A stretch of DNA of 64,000 nucleotides, from contig NZ_CANPWG010000021.1 in NCBI RefSeq assembly GCF_947581915.1, positions 62,001-126,000 of the forward strand. The letters are read 5' to 3'. Source of the DNA: Candidatus Palauibacter scopulicola (GTDB lineage: Bacteria; Gemmatimonadota; Gemmatimonadetes; Palauibacterales; Palauibacteraceae). The notes beneath the pieces are model-generated. The model searched no databases. It worked only from the letters and a program-made list of their open reading frames with translations, and was not told where the DNA came from. Shown here piece after piece: positions 45,482 to 54,315 of this stretch (the first letter of the stretch is position 1; each line of letters begins with the position of its first letter). Both the position numbers and the translations under genes were made by a program.

Positions 45482-46234
45482 ATGACAGATCGAGAACAGC
45501 GGAAGAATCGCTTTCGGGACCGTCTCTCGGAGTACATCGACGGCAGCCTCGGCGTCGAGGAGGAGGTCCTGATCGAGCGGCACCTGGAGCGTTGCGAGGA
45601 CTCCGCCCGGACGCTCGCCGAGCTCGAAGCCGTCGTGGAGCGGGCCGCGAGCCTCGGGCCGCGCGAACCGGCCGAGGACCTCTGGCCCGGCATCGCGACG
45701 CGGATCGGCGCCCGGCCCACCGGCCTCGCGGGCGCGGCGCCCGACACCTCCAAAGCGCCGGCCCGGCGCCGACCGCCCGCCGGCCTCATCACGCGTTTCG
45801 CGCCGCAACTCGCGGCCGGCATCGCGCTGGCGTGGCTCTCCGGGGCCCTCGTGTGGACGGCCGTGGCGCGGGACGATGTCGAGGGAACGCCCGGCGCCCA
45901 GGGCTCGACGCCGGGGCTCGGCCTCCCGTCGCTCCTGCCCCCGGCCGCGCAAAGCGCCTCGACGCTGGAGGACGGCGGTTCGAGCGCCGAGGAGTACGCC
46001 CGTCTGATCGGCGAGCTTGAGCGCGTGCTGTTCGACGCGGAGCGGCCGCTGCCGCCGGAGACCGTGGCGCGCATCCGCCGCGCGCTCGTGACGATCGACC
46101 GGGCCATCGAGGACGCCCGCGCGGCGCTGCTCGAACTGCCCGATGACCCCTACATCCAGCAACACATGGAGAACACGATGCGGCGTAAATCGGAGTTCCT
46201 TGCCCAGGCCGTTCAACTCGCGGCGACCGACTGA
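45482..46234 (+). CDS. Zinc-finger-type anti-sigma factor with one finger cysteine missing
   Basis: A 250-residue protein. The N-terminal 70 residues resemble the cytoplasmic anti-sigma domain (FRDRLSEYIDGSLGVEEEVLIERHLERC). The usual HxxxCxxC motif reads HLERCEDS, so the last Cys is replaced by Ser. A hydrophobic segment LAAGIALAWLSGALVWTAVA near residues 110-130 is the single membrane anchor, followed by a periplasmic part rich in helices. It should hold the ECF sigma factor at the membrane until an envelope signal arrives. With only three of the four ligands, redox release through the zinc site is less likely. Its stop overlaps the next start (TGATG). Confidence 0.85.
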   Translation: MTDREQRKNRFRDRLSEYIDGSLGVEEEVLIERHLERCEDSARTLAELEAVVERAASLGPREPAEDLWPGIATRIGARPTGLAGAAPDTSKAPARRRPPAGLITRFAPQLAAGIALAWLSGALVWTAVARDDVEGTPGAQGSTPGLGLPSLLPPAAQSASTLEDGGSSAEEYARLIGELERVLFDAERPLPPETVARIRRALVTIDRAIEDARAALLELPDDPYIQQHMENTMRRKSEFLAQAVQLAATD

Positions 46235-47085
46235 TGGCCCCGGCGACGGTGGTCCTGGCCGCTCTCGCAGCGACGAACCCCGGCGCGCGCGACACGACGT
46301 TCGTCGTGCCCGAGGGCGCGCGCATCGAGATCGAACACCGCGAGGGAGATATCCGCGTGATGGGCGCGGCCAACCGCGAGGCGCGGGCCGTGCTCGACGA
46401 CGATGACGGCCGGATTCGCGTGCAATCCTCGGGCGGCACGATCCGGCTCGGCTCGAGCCCGAGTGGCGACGGCGCGGACCTCCTCATCTACCTCCCCGAG
46501 GACGTCGACGTGAGCGTGGTCGGACAGGAGGGCGACGTCACGGTCGCCGGCATCGTCGGCGGCTCCGTGTCCGTGAGGACGGCCGACGGAGACGTGGAGA
46601 TCGACGGCGCCGGCGGCGTCAGCGTTGCCACGCTGGACGGCTCCGTGAGGATATCGAACGCCGGAGCCGCGACGGTCAGCGTGACCGACGGCGACGTGTG
46701 GCTCGATCAGGTCGCGGGAGCCATGAGCATCAGCGGCATCGACGCCGACATCATCGTCACGAACGCCGATACGCGCGCCATCTCCGTCGCCACGGTGGAC
46801 GGCGACGTCTGGTACGACGGCACCCTTCACGGCAACGGCACGTACTCGCTCAGCACCCACGATGGCGATGTGACGTTCGCCGTTCCGGAGAACGCCGGCG
46901 CGCGCATCTCCGTGTCCACCTTCGACGGAGAACTCGACCCCTCGTTCCCCATCCAGTTCCGGGGAGGCAGCGTGCGCGGAGGAGAGTTCACGGTCGGCGA
47001 CGGCTCGGCCGCCGTGACGCTGAAGTCGTTCGACGGAGACATCCTTCTCGTCCGACCGGGCGAGCGTACCCCCGACCTCGACTAG
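46234..47085 (+). CDS. DUF4097-family beta-repeat protein (DGD type)
   Basis: A 283-residue protein made almost wholly of short beta repeats with the core DGDV/DGSV/EGDV at each turn (about ten copies). This is the DUF4097 pattern, probably a right-handed beta-helix. A typical signal peptide is not obvious; the first residues are short and hydrophobic, so export is uncertain. It starts on the TGATG overlap with the anti-sigma gene and so is a direct member of the sigma operon. DUF4097 proteins often accompany membrane stress regulators. The role is unknown. Confidence 0.85.
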   Translation: MAPATVVLAALAATNPGARDTTFVVPEGARIEIEHREGDIRVMGAANREARAVLDDDDGRIRVQSSGGTIRLGSSPSGDGADLLIYLPEDVDVSVVGQEGDVTVAGIVGGSVSVRTADGDVEIDGAGGVSVATLDGSVRISNAGAATVSVTDGDVWLDQVAGAMSISGIDADIIVTNADTRAISVATVDGDVWYDGTLHGNGTYSLSTHDGDVTFAVPENAGARISVSTFDGELDPSFPIQFRGGSVRGGEFTVGDGSAAVTLKSFDGDILLVRPGERTPDLD

Positions 47086-47132
47086 CTACGAACTCAATCG
47101 AATAGCCAGTAACCCACGAAATCGGGAGCAGC

Positions 47133-47921
47133 ATGATGCGGAATACAGTGCGACAACTCGCCGCGGCGGCGGCATGGCTTGTGTGCCTGGGGGCGGTGGA
47201 AGCGCGGGCCCAGGACTTCGAATGGCAGGGGTCGGTGGATCCCGGAGACGCGGTCACGATCCGGGGCGTGAACGGCTCGATCGTGGCGAGTGCGGCGAGC
47301 GGCGGCCAAGTCCGCGTTCGTGCCACGAAGCAGTGGGACGACGACGATCCGGACGCGGTCCGCATCGAGGTCGTCGAGGACCGGCGCGGCGTTCTCATCT
47401 GCGCCGTCTACCCGTCGAGGCGCGGGCGCGACCCGAACCGGTGCGGGCGGGAAGGCGACTACGAGATGAACGTCCGCGACAACGATGTGAAGGTCCACTT
47501 CACCGTCGAGGTCCCGCCTGGAGTCGACCTCGAGGCGCGGACCGTGAACGGGGAGATCGAAACGCAGGACATCTCCGACGAAGTAGAGGCGCGAACCGTC
47601 AACGGGAACATCTCGGTCGCGGGGGCGGGGCCGGTGTCCGCAACCACGGTCAACGGTTCGATCGAGGCGCGGCTGGCGAGTCAGCCCTCGGACGATCTCC
47701 GTTTCGTCACGGTAAACGGGGGAATCCGGCTCGTCCTGCCCGCTGGGATCGATGCGGATGTCTCAATCCGGACGGTCAACGGCGCCATCGACACGGAGTT
47801 CCCGCTCACGATCCGCGGGCGCTGGGGACCGAGGTCCGCCTCCGGCGAGATCGGCGACGGCGGCCCCGAGATCACGTTGGGTACGGTCAACGGCGGCATC
47901 GCCCTCGTACGCGGAGGCTAA
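47133..47921 (+). CDS. DUF4097-family beta-repeat protein (TVNG type), secreted
   Basis: A 262-residue protein with a signal peptide ending VEARAQ (about residue 26). The body has seven VNG-type turns (RGVNGSI, RTVNGEI, RTVNGNI, TTVNGSI, VTVNGGI, RTVNGAI, GTVNGGI) spaced about 17-35 residues apart. The same DUF4097 fold is seen in its neighbour, but with a different repeat signature, so the pair are diverged duplicates. It contains a cysteine pair in ICAVYPSRRGRDPNRCG that could form a disulfide in the periplasm. It is the last gene before the terminator and likely part of the sigma operon. The start may be either of two adjacent ATGs. Confidence 0.86.
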   Translation: MMRNTVRQLAAAAAWLVCLGAVEARAQDFEWQGSVDPGDAVTIRGVNGSIVASAASGGQVRVRATKQWDDDDPDAVRIEVVEDRRGVLICAVYPSRRGRDPNRCGREGDYEMNVRDNDVKVHFTVEVPPGVDLEARTVNGEIETQDISDEVEARTVNGNISVAGAGPVSATTVNGSIEARLASQPSDDLRFVTVNGGIRLVLPAGIDADVSIRTVNGAIDTEFPLTIRGRWGPRSASGEIGDGGPEITLGTVNGGIALVRGG

Positions 47922-47937
47922 CGGCGGTCGTCACCCC

Positions 47938-47975
47938 AAAAAAGCAAGGGCCGCCCCATAAGGAGCGGCCCTTGA
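47938..47975 (-). terminator. Strong intrinsic terminator of the amidase/VPS10 operon
   Basis: CAAGGGCCGC (47946-47955) pairs with GCGGCCCTTG (47966-47975): a 10-base stem with a 10-base loop. On the minus strand it is followed after two bases by seven T residues, the ideal form of a factor-independent terminator. It ends the minus-strand transcript about 80 bases after the amidase stop at 48055, and it may also slow the convergent sigma operon. Confidence 0.9.
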
Positions 47976-48054
47976 GCCGACAGCACGCTGCCGGCGGGTA
48001 TCTGAGGGTGGAGCCTACTGGCGAGCAGGCACCCGAAGCAACTTCGGGCTTCGT

Positions 48055-49704
48055 TCAGCCGAGGGTCGTAGCGAACGTCGGGGCACGGCGCTGGTTCGTG
48101 GCCTGCTCGTAGGCGTAGGCGATCCGCAGCAGCGTGGGCTCCGTCCAGGCGGGCCCGAAGAACGAGACGCCCGCCGGGAGTCCGCGCACGAAGCCCATCG
48201 GCACGGTGATGTCGGGATAGCCGGCGATCGCGGCGGGCGCGGCGGACGATCCGCCGTCGAGCCTGTCCCCCTTGATGTGGTCGGTCGGCCACGGGAGATC
48301 GCGCGTCGGAGCGACGATCGCATCCAGGTCGTGCTCCCGCGCCAGCCGGTCGATGCCATCTTCCCGGTTCGCGCGCTGGATGGTGGCGACGGCGTTCAAG
48401 TATTCGGGGTCCGTGAGCGGCCCCCTGGACTCGGACGCAATCAGACGCTCCTGGCAGAAATGCGGCATCTCCCGCTCGGCGTTTCGCTCGTTGAACTCGA
48501 TGACTTCGGCCAGACTCTTCACCGGTGCGTCCGGACCCAGGCCGGCGAGATAGGCGTTGAGGCCGGCCTTGAACTCGTATTCCAACAGCACGAGCGAAAG
48601 AGGGTCGTTCCACGCCGCCGCGTCCATGTTGGCCGGATCCACGATGACCGCGCCCTCGGCCCGCATGGCCTCAATCGCCTCGTCGAACAGCGCCAGCACG
48701 CGCGGGTCGAAGCCGGGGAAGCTGCGCACGACGCCGATGCGGGCGCCCTGAAGCCCGGCCGGGTCGAGGAACTGTGTATAGTCGGCGTGCGCGCGGCCCT
48801 CGCTCGCGGCGGTGGCCGGATCTCGCGGGTCCACGCCCGTGCAGGCGCCGAGCAGGGCGGCCGCGTCGCGAACGGTCCGGCACATGGGTCCCGCCGTGTC
48901 CTGCGAATGGGAGATGGGGATGACCCCGGCCCGGCTCCACAGTCCGACCGTCGGCTTGATGCCCACGATGCCGTTGCTCGACGAGGGACACATGATGGAA
49001 CCGCCCGTCTCCGTCCCCACCGTGAGCGCGCAGAGGTTCGCCGACGCCGCGACGCCGGAGCCCGAACTCGAACCGCACGGGTTCCGGTCGAGCGCGTAGG
49101 GGTTCCGGCACTGGCCGCCGCGCGCCGACCAGCCGCTCGTCGCCCTGATTCCTCGGAAATAGGCCCATTCCGAGAGATTCGCCTTGGCCGCGACGATGGC
49201 CCCGGCCTCGCGCAGCCGCGCGGCCACGAACGAGTCCTGCGGCGGGATGGAGCCCTCCAATGCGAGCGACCCCGCCGTCGTCGTCATCCGGTCGTGCGTG
49301 TCGATGTTGTCCTTCAGCGCGACCGGGATGCCGTGCAGCGGCCCGCGCACGTGCCCCGCCGCGCGCTCGGCGTCGAGTTCGTCCGCGATCGCGAGCGCGT
49401 CGGGGTTCGTCTCGATGATCGAGCGCAGTTCCGGTCCCTGGCCGTCCAGCGCCTCGATGCGTTCCAGGTACATCTCCGCGATCGAGCGGGCCGTGCGCTC
49501 GCCCGACGCCATGCTCGCCTGGAGCTCGTCGACCGTCACCTCGTCCAGTTCGAAGGGCGGCACCGCCGCTGCGGCGCCCGCGTCGCCAGCCGCGCCGGCG
49601 GCGGGGTCGTCGGACCCACCCTCAGGCGCGCAGCCCGAGGCCGCGGCCACCGCACCGAGTCCTCCAGCAACGGTGGCTCCGATGAAGCCTCGACGGTCTA
49701 TCAT
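48055..49704 (-). CDS. Secreted amidase (amidase-signature family), Tat lipoprotein
   Basis: A 549-residue protein. MIDRRGFIGATVAGG is a Tat signal, and AASGCAP provides a lipobox Cys (about residue 25). The amidase-signature triad is visible: Lys131 in ALKDNID, the GSSSGSG block at 211-217 with the bridging Ser, and Ser236 in TETGGSI as nucleophile. PSSSNGIVGIKPTVGLWSR follows as expected. It should hydrolyse amides outside the cytoplasm. The start overlaps the stop of the VPS10-like gene upstream (ATGA), and a strong terminator lies downstream, so the two form a unit. Confidence 0.92.
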   Translation of the reverse strand: MIDRRGFIGATVAGGLGAVAAASGCAPEGGSDDPAAGAAGDAGAAAAVPPFELDEVTVDELQASMASGERTARSIAEMYLERIEALDGQGPELRSIIETNPDALAIADELDAERAAGHVRGPLHGIPVALKDNIDTHDRMTTTAGSLALEGSIPPQDSFVAARLREAGAIVAAKANLSEWAYFRGIRATSGWSARGGQCRNPYALDRNPCGSSSGSGVAASANLCALTVGTETGGSIMCPSSSNGIVGIKPTVGLWSRAGVIPISHSQDTAGPMCRTVRDAAALLGACTGVDPRDPATAASEGRAHADYTQFLDPAGLQGARIGVVRSFPGFDPRVLALFDEAIEAMRAEGAVIVDPANMDAAAWNDPLSLVLLEYEFKAGLNAYLAGLGPDAPVKSLAEVIEFNERNAEREMPHFCQERLIASESRGPLTDPEYLNAVATIQRANREDGIDRLAREHDLDAIVAPTRDLPWPTDHIKGDRLDGGSSAAPAAIAGYPDITVPMGFVRGLPAGVSFFGPAWTEPTLLRIAYAYEQATNQRRAPTFATTLG

Positions 49705-52700
49705 GGGGCGTCGTCGGTGATGATGAGCATGCCGAGCCCGCGCAGCGTCTCGTTGAGCGCCGCGACGTCCGTCCTCACCAGGTCCTCCAGTTCGGCCAGG
49801 TGCGCCTCGAGCTGCTCGCGCAGCAGCGCCTTCACCTCCACCTGCTGGTCCGTGGGCTGGAAGTCCGCGATCGCCAGTGCGCCGACCAGGTAGCCGAGCT
49901 TCTGCAGGAGCCGGGCCTCGAAGCGCACCCCGTCCTGGCCCTGCCCCGTGAGGCGCAGGTCGACCATCGTCTCCTGCAGCTCGATCAGCTTCTGCCTCAG
50001 ATCCTCGACCGACGCGGAGAGTTCCTCGTCCTCCGCGAACCGCGACAGCGTCCCGAGCTGGACGCGCATCGCCTCCACGCGGTGCACGGCCTCGCCCGCC
50101 CGCACGACGTCCTCGCGCACCTCGCGGATGAAGGCGAGCTGCTCGGCGATGTCCGCCTCCGTCCCCGCCGAATGCGGGTCCTTCAGCACCGTGAGCGGCT
50201 GCTCGTGCGTCGCCCCGTCCACCGTGAGCCGCACCGTGTACTGTCCCGGCGGCATCAGCACCGAGATCTGCGCCCCTCCCGGCGCCGGCCGTCCCTCTTC
50301 CCCGACCTCGATGTGCTCGGCATACATCGGCGACGTGAGCATCCGGATCGGCTCGTTGGTCTCGTCCCTCAGGTCCCAGTGGATCCGGTTCACGCCCGCG
50401 CGGTTCGGCGCCTCCAGCGTGCGCACGACCGCCCCCGACCCATCCAGGATCTCGATCGTCGGCGTCTCGGAGGTCTCCCCCGCGAGCCAGTAGTTGATCG
50501 AGGCCCCGTACTCCGGATCCTCTCCGATCGTGGGGTCGTCGTACGGAATCGAGGGCGGCGTAATCGGCCGGAAGCGGTACGCGTCGCGCGGCGCGAACAG
50601 GTGCGAGGCCGACGCCATCACCTCGGGCGTCAACTGCTGGATCGGCGACAGGTCGTCGAAGATCCAGAACCCGCGCCCGTACGTGCCCACGACGAGGTCG
50701 TTGAAGTGCTCCTGGATGACGATCCCCGACACGGGCGCCGCCGGCAGGTTGTTCTGCAGCGGCTGCCAGTCGTCCCCGTCGTTGAAGGAGACGTAGATCG
50801 CGTTCTCCGTCCCCACGTAGAGCAGTCCCTGCCGCACCGGGTCCTCGATGATGATCTTCGTGTAGCTGAGCATGCTGGGCGGGATGCCGTCGACGATCCT
50901 CTCCCACGAGGCGCCGAAGTCGCGCGTCCGGTAGACGTGCGGGTCGCGGATGTTCACCTGGTGGCCGTCCGCCGCGATGTAGGCGGTGCCCGCGTCGTAG
51001 CGCGAGGGCGCGATGCTGCGCACGCCGATCCACTCCGGCAGCCCGGTGACGTTGCCCGTCACGTCCGTCCAGTTTTCCCCGCCGTCTCGCGTGATGTGGA
51101 GCTTGCCGTCGTTCGTGCCCGCCCAGATGAGGCCCGCCTCGATGGGCGACTCCGCGATGCCGAACACGGTGCCCGCGTACTCCACGCCGATGTTGTCGCC
51201 CGTGAGCCCGCCCGAGAGGCCCATCCGGCTGCGGTCGTTCAGCGTCAGGTCCGGGCTGATCACCTCCCAGCTCTGCCCGCGGTTCCGCGTGCGGTGCACG
51301 TGCTGGCTCCCCACGTAGACCGTCTCGTTGTCGTGCGGGGAGATGTGGACCGGCGCGTCCCAGATGAAGCGGTAGCGCACGCCGGAGGCCGGCCCCCGGC
51401 TCTGCTCGGGCCACACCTCGACGGCGCGGTACTGCCGCCGCTCCTCCTCGTAGCGGACGACGATCCCTCCCACCATCCCCGACCCCGAGGCCGAGGACCA
51501 CACGATGTCGGGGTCGGTCGGGTCCGGGGTGGCGAAGCCGCTCTCGCCGCCCCCCACGTGGTGCCACATGCCGCGCGGGATGTGGTTGATGCCCCGCACG
51601 CCGAGGATCCGGCTGTTGCTGGGGCCGCGATAGGTCGGCTCGTCCTGCTTGTTCCCGAGCACGTTGTAGGGGACCGCGTTGTCCACCGTCACGTGGTACA
51701 TCTGCGCGTTCGTGAGCCGCTGCCGGAACCACGTCTTCGTGCGGTTGATCGAAATCGAGAGCCCCTGGTCGTGCGCCACGATCATGCGGTCCGGGTTCGT
51801 GGGGTCGATCCACATGTCGTGGTGATCGCCGCCGGGCGCCTGCGGACGCGGCGTCACATCCAGCGTCCGCCCGCCGTCCGTCGACACCGTGAAGGAGGCG
51901 GTGAGGAAGTAGGCCTCGTCCTCGTCATCCGGCGAGATCACGACGCGCGAGTAGTAGTGCGGCCGCCCCATTGCGTTCCGGTTGCGCGTGATGAGCGACC
52001 ACGTGCGGCCCCCGTCCTCCGAGCGCCACAGCTGGCCGTCCTCGGTCGGCTCGCCGTCCCAGGGAATCCCGTCCCCCGTCTCCAGCATCGCGTAGATCCG
52101 CTGCGGGTTCGAGGGCGCGACCGCCACGGCCACCTTGCCCACGGGCTTCTTCGGCAGGCCGATCGTGTTGTCCGGCCCGTTCAGCTTCTCCCACGTATCC
52201 CCGCCGTCGCGCGACACGTGCAGACCTCCGCCCGGGCCGCCGCTCGTGCGCCCCCAGGTGTGGATCTCGAGCTGCCACGTGCCCGCGAAGAGGATGCGCG
52301 GGTTCGTCGGATCCATCGCGATGTCCGAGCACCCCGTGTCCTCGTCGATGAAGAGGACGTGCTCCCAGCTCTCTCCGCCGTCCGTCGTCCGGTAGACGCC
52401 CCGCTCCGGCTGCGGCCCGTAGGAGTGGCCCAACGCGCACACGTAGACGATGTCCGGGTTCGCGGGGTGGATGACGAGCCGCGGGATCCGCCCCGTGGGT
52501 TCGAGTCCCATGAGGGTCCACGTCTCCCCCGCGTCCGTCGACTTGTAGACGCCCTGCCCGACCGAGACGTGGCTGCGGATCTTCCCTTCCCCCGTCCCCG
52601 TCCAGACGATGTTGGGGTCCGTCGGAGAGACGGCGAGCGAGCCGATCGACTGCACCGGCTGGTCGTCGAACATCTCGTCCCAGTTCACGCCGCCGTCCGT

Positions 52701-52922
52701 CGTCTTGTAGATCCCGCCCGAGGCCGCGCCCACGTAGTAGGTGTACGGCTGGCCGGGGATCCCCGCCGCCGCGCTGAAGCGATTCCCCTCGGGACCGATG
52801 TTCCGCCACCGGAGCGTTTCGTAGGCCGCCGGATCGGGAGCGGCCTGCGCCGCCAGCGGCGCGACGGCCGGAAGCGAGAGGATGAGAAGCGCGAAGAACG
52901 CGCAGAAAGGTCGGACGCGCAT
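49701..52922 (-). CDS. Secreted VPS10/BNR-repeat beta-propeller protein
   Basis: A 1073-residue protein with a signal peptide ending APLAAQ (about residue 25). At least ten BNR/Asp-box turns of the kind SxDxGxTW occur (KTTDGGVNW, KSTDAGETW, RTTDGGESW, SRDGGDTW, RSEDGGRTW, ITRDGGENW and others), giving two joined propellers like the VPS10/sortilin and glycosyl-hydrolase-like proteins common in this lineage. From about residue 830 there is a beta domain and a coiled segment (EDVVRAGEAVHRVEAMR to the end). No catalytic acid pair is certain. The start was chosen at 52922 because the longer reading adds a chain without features. It is co-translated with the amidase and may bind a polymer that the amidase attacks. 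Confidence 0.85.
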   Translation of the reverse strand: MRVRPFCAFFALLILSLPAVAPLAAQAAPDPAAYETLRWRNIGPEGNRFSAAAGIPGQPYTYYVGAASGGIYKTTDGGVNWDEMFDDQPVQSIGSLAVSPTDPNIVWTGTGEGKIRSHVSVGQGVYKSTDAGETWTLMGLEPTGRIPRLVIHPANPDIVYVCALGHSYGPQPERGVYRTTDGGESWEHVLFIDEDTGCSDIAMDPTNPRILFAGTWQLEIHTWGRTSGGPGGGLHVSRDGGDTWEKLNGPDNTIGLPKKPVGKVAVAVAPSNPQRIYAMLETGDGIPWDGEPTEDGQLWRSEDGGRTWSLITRNRNAMGRPHYYSRVVISPDDEDEAYFLTASFTVSTDGGRTLDVTPRPQAPGGDHHDMWIDPTNPDRMIVAHDQGLSISINRTKTWFRQRLTNAQMYHVTVDNAVPYNVLGNKQDEPTYRGPSNSRILGVRGINHIPRGMWHHVGGGESGFATPDPTDPDIVWSSASGSGMVGGIVVRYEEERRQYRAVEVWPEQSRGPASGVRYRFIWDAPVHISPHDNETVYVGSQHVHRTRNRGQSWEVISPDLTLNDRSRMGLSGGLTGDNIGVEYAGTVFGIAESPIEAGLIWAGTNDGKLHITRDGGENWTDVTGNVTGLPEWIGVRSIAPSRYDAGTAYIAADGHQVNIRDPHVYRTRDFGASWERIVDGIPPSMLSYTKIIIEDPVRQGLLYVGTENAIYVSFNDGDDWQPLQNNLPAAPVSGIVIQEHFNDLVVGTYGRGFWIFDDLSPIQQLTPEVMASASHLFAPRDAYRFRPITPPSIPYDDPTIGEDPEYGASINYWLAGETSETPTIEILDGSGAVVRTLEAPNRAGVNRIHWDLRDETNEPIRMLTSPMYAEHIEVGEEGRPAPGGAQISVLMPPGQYTVRLTVDGATHEQPLTVLKDPHSAGTEADIAEQLAFIREVREDVVRAGEAVHRVEAMRVQLGTLSRFAEDEELSASVEDLRQKLIELQETMVDLRLTGQGQDGVRFEARLLQKLGYLVGALAIADFQPTDQQVEVKALLREQLEAHLAELEDLVRTDVAALNETLRGLGMLIITDDAP

Positions 52923-53073
52923 GTTGTGCCTCGCCGGGTTGAGCTGAACGAATGCCGGGAATGTGCCGGGCAAGCACGGTGCGCCGGGCAAGCCCGGCTG
53001 ACAAGACCCGTCCGCCCCGCCCAGAGCCACCGGAGGCCGCGACTCGAAAGTGGCTGCGGTCCGCCAGCAGGCC

Positions 53074-53079
53074 TATCGT
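53074..53079 (+). promoter_or_regulatory. -10-like box of the first Uma2 gene, nine bases from the ATG
   Basis: TATCGT at 53074-53079 is followed by nine bases ending GACC and then the ATG at 53089. The other two Uma2 copies have TATGAT at the same distance and the same GACC before the ATG. No good -35 match is seen here. No ribosome site is present, which fits a leaderless or nearly leaderless mRNA. Confidence 0.4.
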
Positions 53080-53088
53080 GAGTAGACC

Positions 53089-54312
53089 ATGTCACTTCCC
53101 TACATCACCTGGCAGGATGCCCTCCTGATGCCGGAGGACGGACGTCGCCACGAAGCGGTCGATGGCGAGTTGTACGGCACGCCGGCTCCGAGCACGCGCC
53201 ACCAGATTGTCAGCGGGCGTCTCCTCACGGCGCTGGGCGACATCCTGGACGATCAGGGATACGGCGAGATGTTCATCACCATGACGGCCGTCGAGTTCCC
53301 TGAGACGCGCGAAGGCGTCATGCCGGACCTCATGTTCGTGTCCAACGAACGGCGGGGGATCATCACGGAGAACTGGCTCGTCGGCGCACCGGACCTGGTG
53401 ATCGAGATCACTTCTCCCGTGACGGAAGACCGGGATCGCGGGATCAAGCTCGACTTGTACAGGAGGCAGGGAGTTCGCGAGTACTGGATCGTCGATCCCG
53501 ACCGGAACGTGGTCGACGTGTGGCGGTTCGGGGAGGAGCCGGAGGAAGAGCGCTTCAGGACGGAGCTACCCGTTCGGCTTGGGGCGGATCAGGTGGGCGC
53601 GGTCGACCTGGAGGTCGTTTTCTCGCGAGACCTGTTCCGGTTCCGCGAAGCGGTGGTCCACCGAAGCGGTAGGCGGCGCTCCGTTGAGAGCGGGATGATG
53701 AAGCCGGCGACCATAGGGGCGGACTTGGAGACGACTCCCGCCCGGAGCTATGATGTGTCGACCATGCAAATCCCCTCGATCACGTGGCAGGACGTCCAGC
53801 AGATGCCGGACGACGGCAATCGCTACGAGGCGATCGAGGGCAGTAGCTACATGACCCCCGCCCCGACGTTCCGTCATCAGCGCGTAAGCCACCGGCTCGG
53901 CAAGGCGCTCGACGAGGTTCTGGAACAACCCGGGCACGGGGTCGTAGTGCCCGCCCCCTTCGGCGTCGAGTTCCCCGCCACCGGAGAAGGTGTGCAGCCC
54001 GACCTGCTGTTTGTCTCCAACGAGCGGCGCGGACTCATCACGAACGCGGGGCTCACGGGCGCACCGGACCTCGTCGTCGAGATCCTCTCACCTTCCACCG
54101 CCAGCCGCGACCGGGGCCTCAAGCTCCGCCTCTACGAGCGTCAAGGCGTGCGCGAGTACTGGGTCGTGGATGCGGACGAGAACACCGTTGACGCGTGGCG
54201 GTTCGCGGAGGATCCCCAGCACGAACGCTTTGCGGAGACCCTCCCGGTCAGACTCGGAACCGAAGAGGTCGGCTCGATCGACCTGGAAGCCGTGTTCGCG
54301 CCGGACCTCTGA
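53089..54312 (+). CDS. Tandem double Uma2 (DUF820) nuclease-like protein
   Basis: A 407-residue protein holding two complete Uma2 domains (about residues 1-182 and 226-407) of the PD-(D/E)XK nuclease fold. Each shows MPDDG/MPEDG near its start, GVxPDLxFVSNERRG, APDLVxEIxSPxT, a K-L-x-LY segment and GVREYWxVDxD. The catalytic set would be Asp (PDL), Glu (VIE, VVE) and Lys (IKLDLY, LKLRLY). The linker (about 183-225) is the translated form of what looks like an ancestral gap: the other copies stop right after VFxPD(L/S), while the first domain reads on. The second domain has its own promoter-like sequence and ATG at 53764 and may also be made alone. Uma2 proteins have no settled role. Confidence 0.88.
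   Translation: MSLPYITWQDALLMPEDGRRHEAVDGELYGTPAPSTRHQIVSGRLLTALGDILDDQGYGEMFITMTAVEFPETREGVMPDLMFVSNERRGIITENWLVGAPDLVIEITSPVTEDRDRGIKLDLYRRQGVREYWIVDPDRNVVDVWRFGEEPEEERFRTELPVRLGADQVGAVDLEVVFSRDLFRFREAVVHRSGRRRSVESGMMKPATIGADLETTPARSYDVSTMQIPSITWQDVQQMPDDGNRYEAIEGSSYMTPAPTFRHQRVSHRLGKALDEVLEQPGHGVVVPAPFGVEFPATGEGVQPDLLFVSNERRGLITNAGLTGAPDLVVEILSPSTASRDRGLKLRLYERQGVREYWVVDADENTVDAWRFAEDPQHERFAETLPVRLGTEEVGSIDLEAVFAPDL
53684..53763 (+). repeat. 80-base block duplicated upstream of Uma2 copies 2 and 3 (first member)
   Basis: The block starts TTGAGAGC and ends with GACC immediately before the ATG at 53764. The same arrangement, also 80 bases to the ATG, occurs at 54879-54958. The conserved parts include CCCGCCCGGAGCTATGATGTG near the end. 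Here the block is read through as part of the double Uma2 protein. Confidence 0.75.
53725..53754 (+). promoter_or_regulatory. Predicted internal promoter for the second Uma2 domain
   Basis: TTGGAG at 53725-53730 and TATGAT at 53749-53754 are 18 bases apart. Transcription would start about two or three bases before the ATG at 53764. It lies inside the coding sequence of the fused protein, so it could give a short second-domain product of 182 residues. Confidence 0.5.
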
Positions 54313-54315
54313 TCT

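Noticed and set aside
49701-52922. Repeat array that might be CRISPR-like
   Set aside because: The repeats encode BNR Asp-box turns of unequal spacing, not short identical repeats with unique spacers.
49800-53081. A 1093-residue plus-strand frame
   Set aside because: Antisense to the VPS10-like gene; its repeats only mirror the BNR repeats of the real gene.
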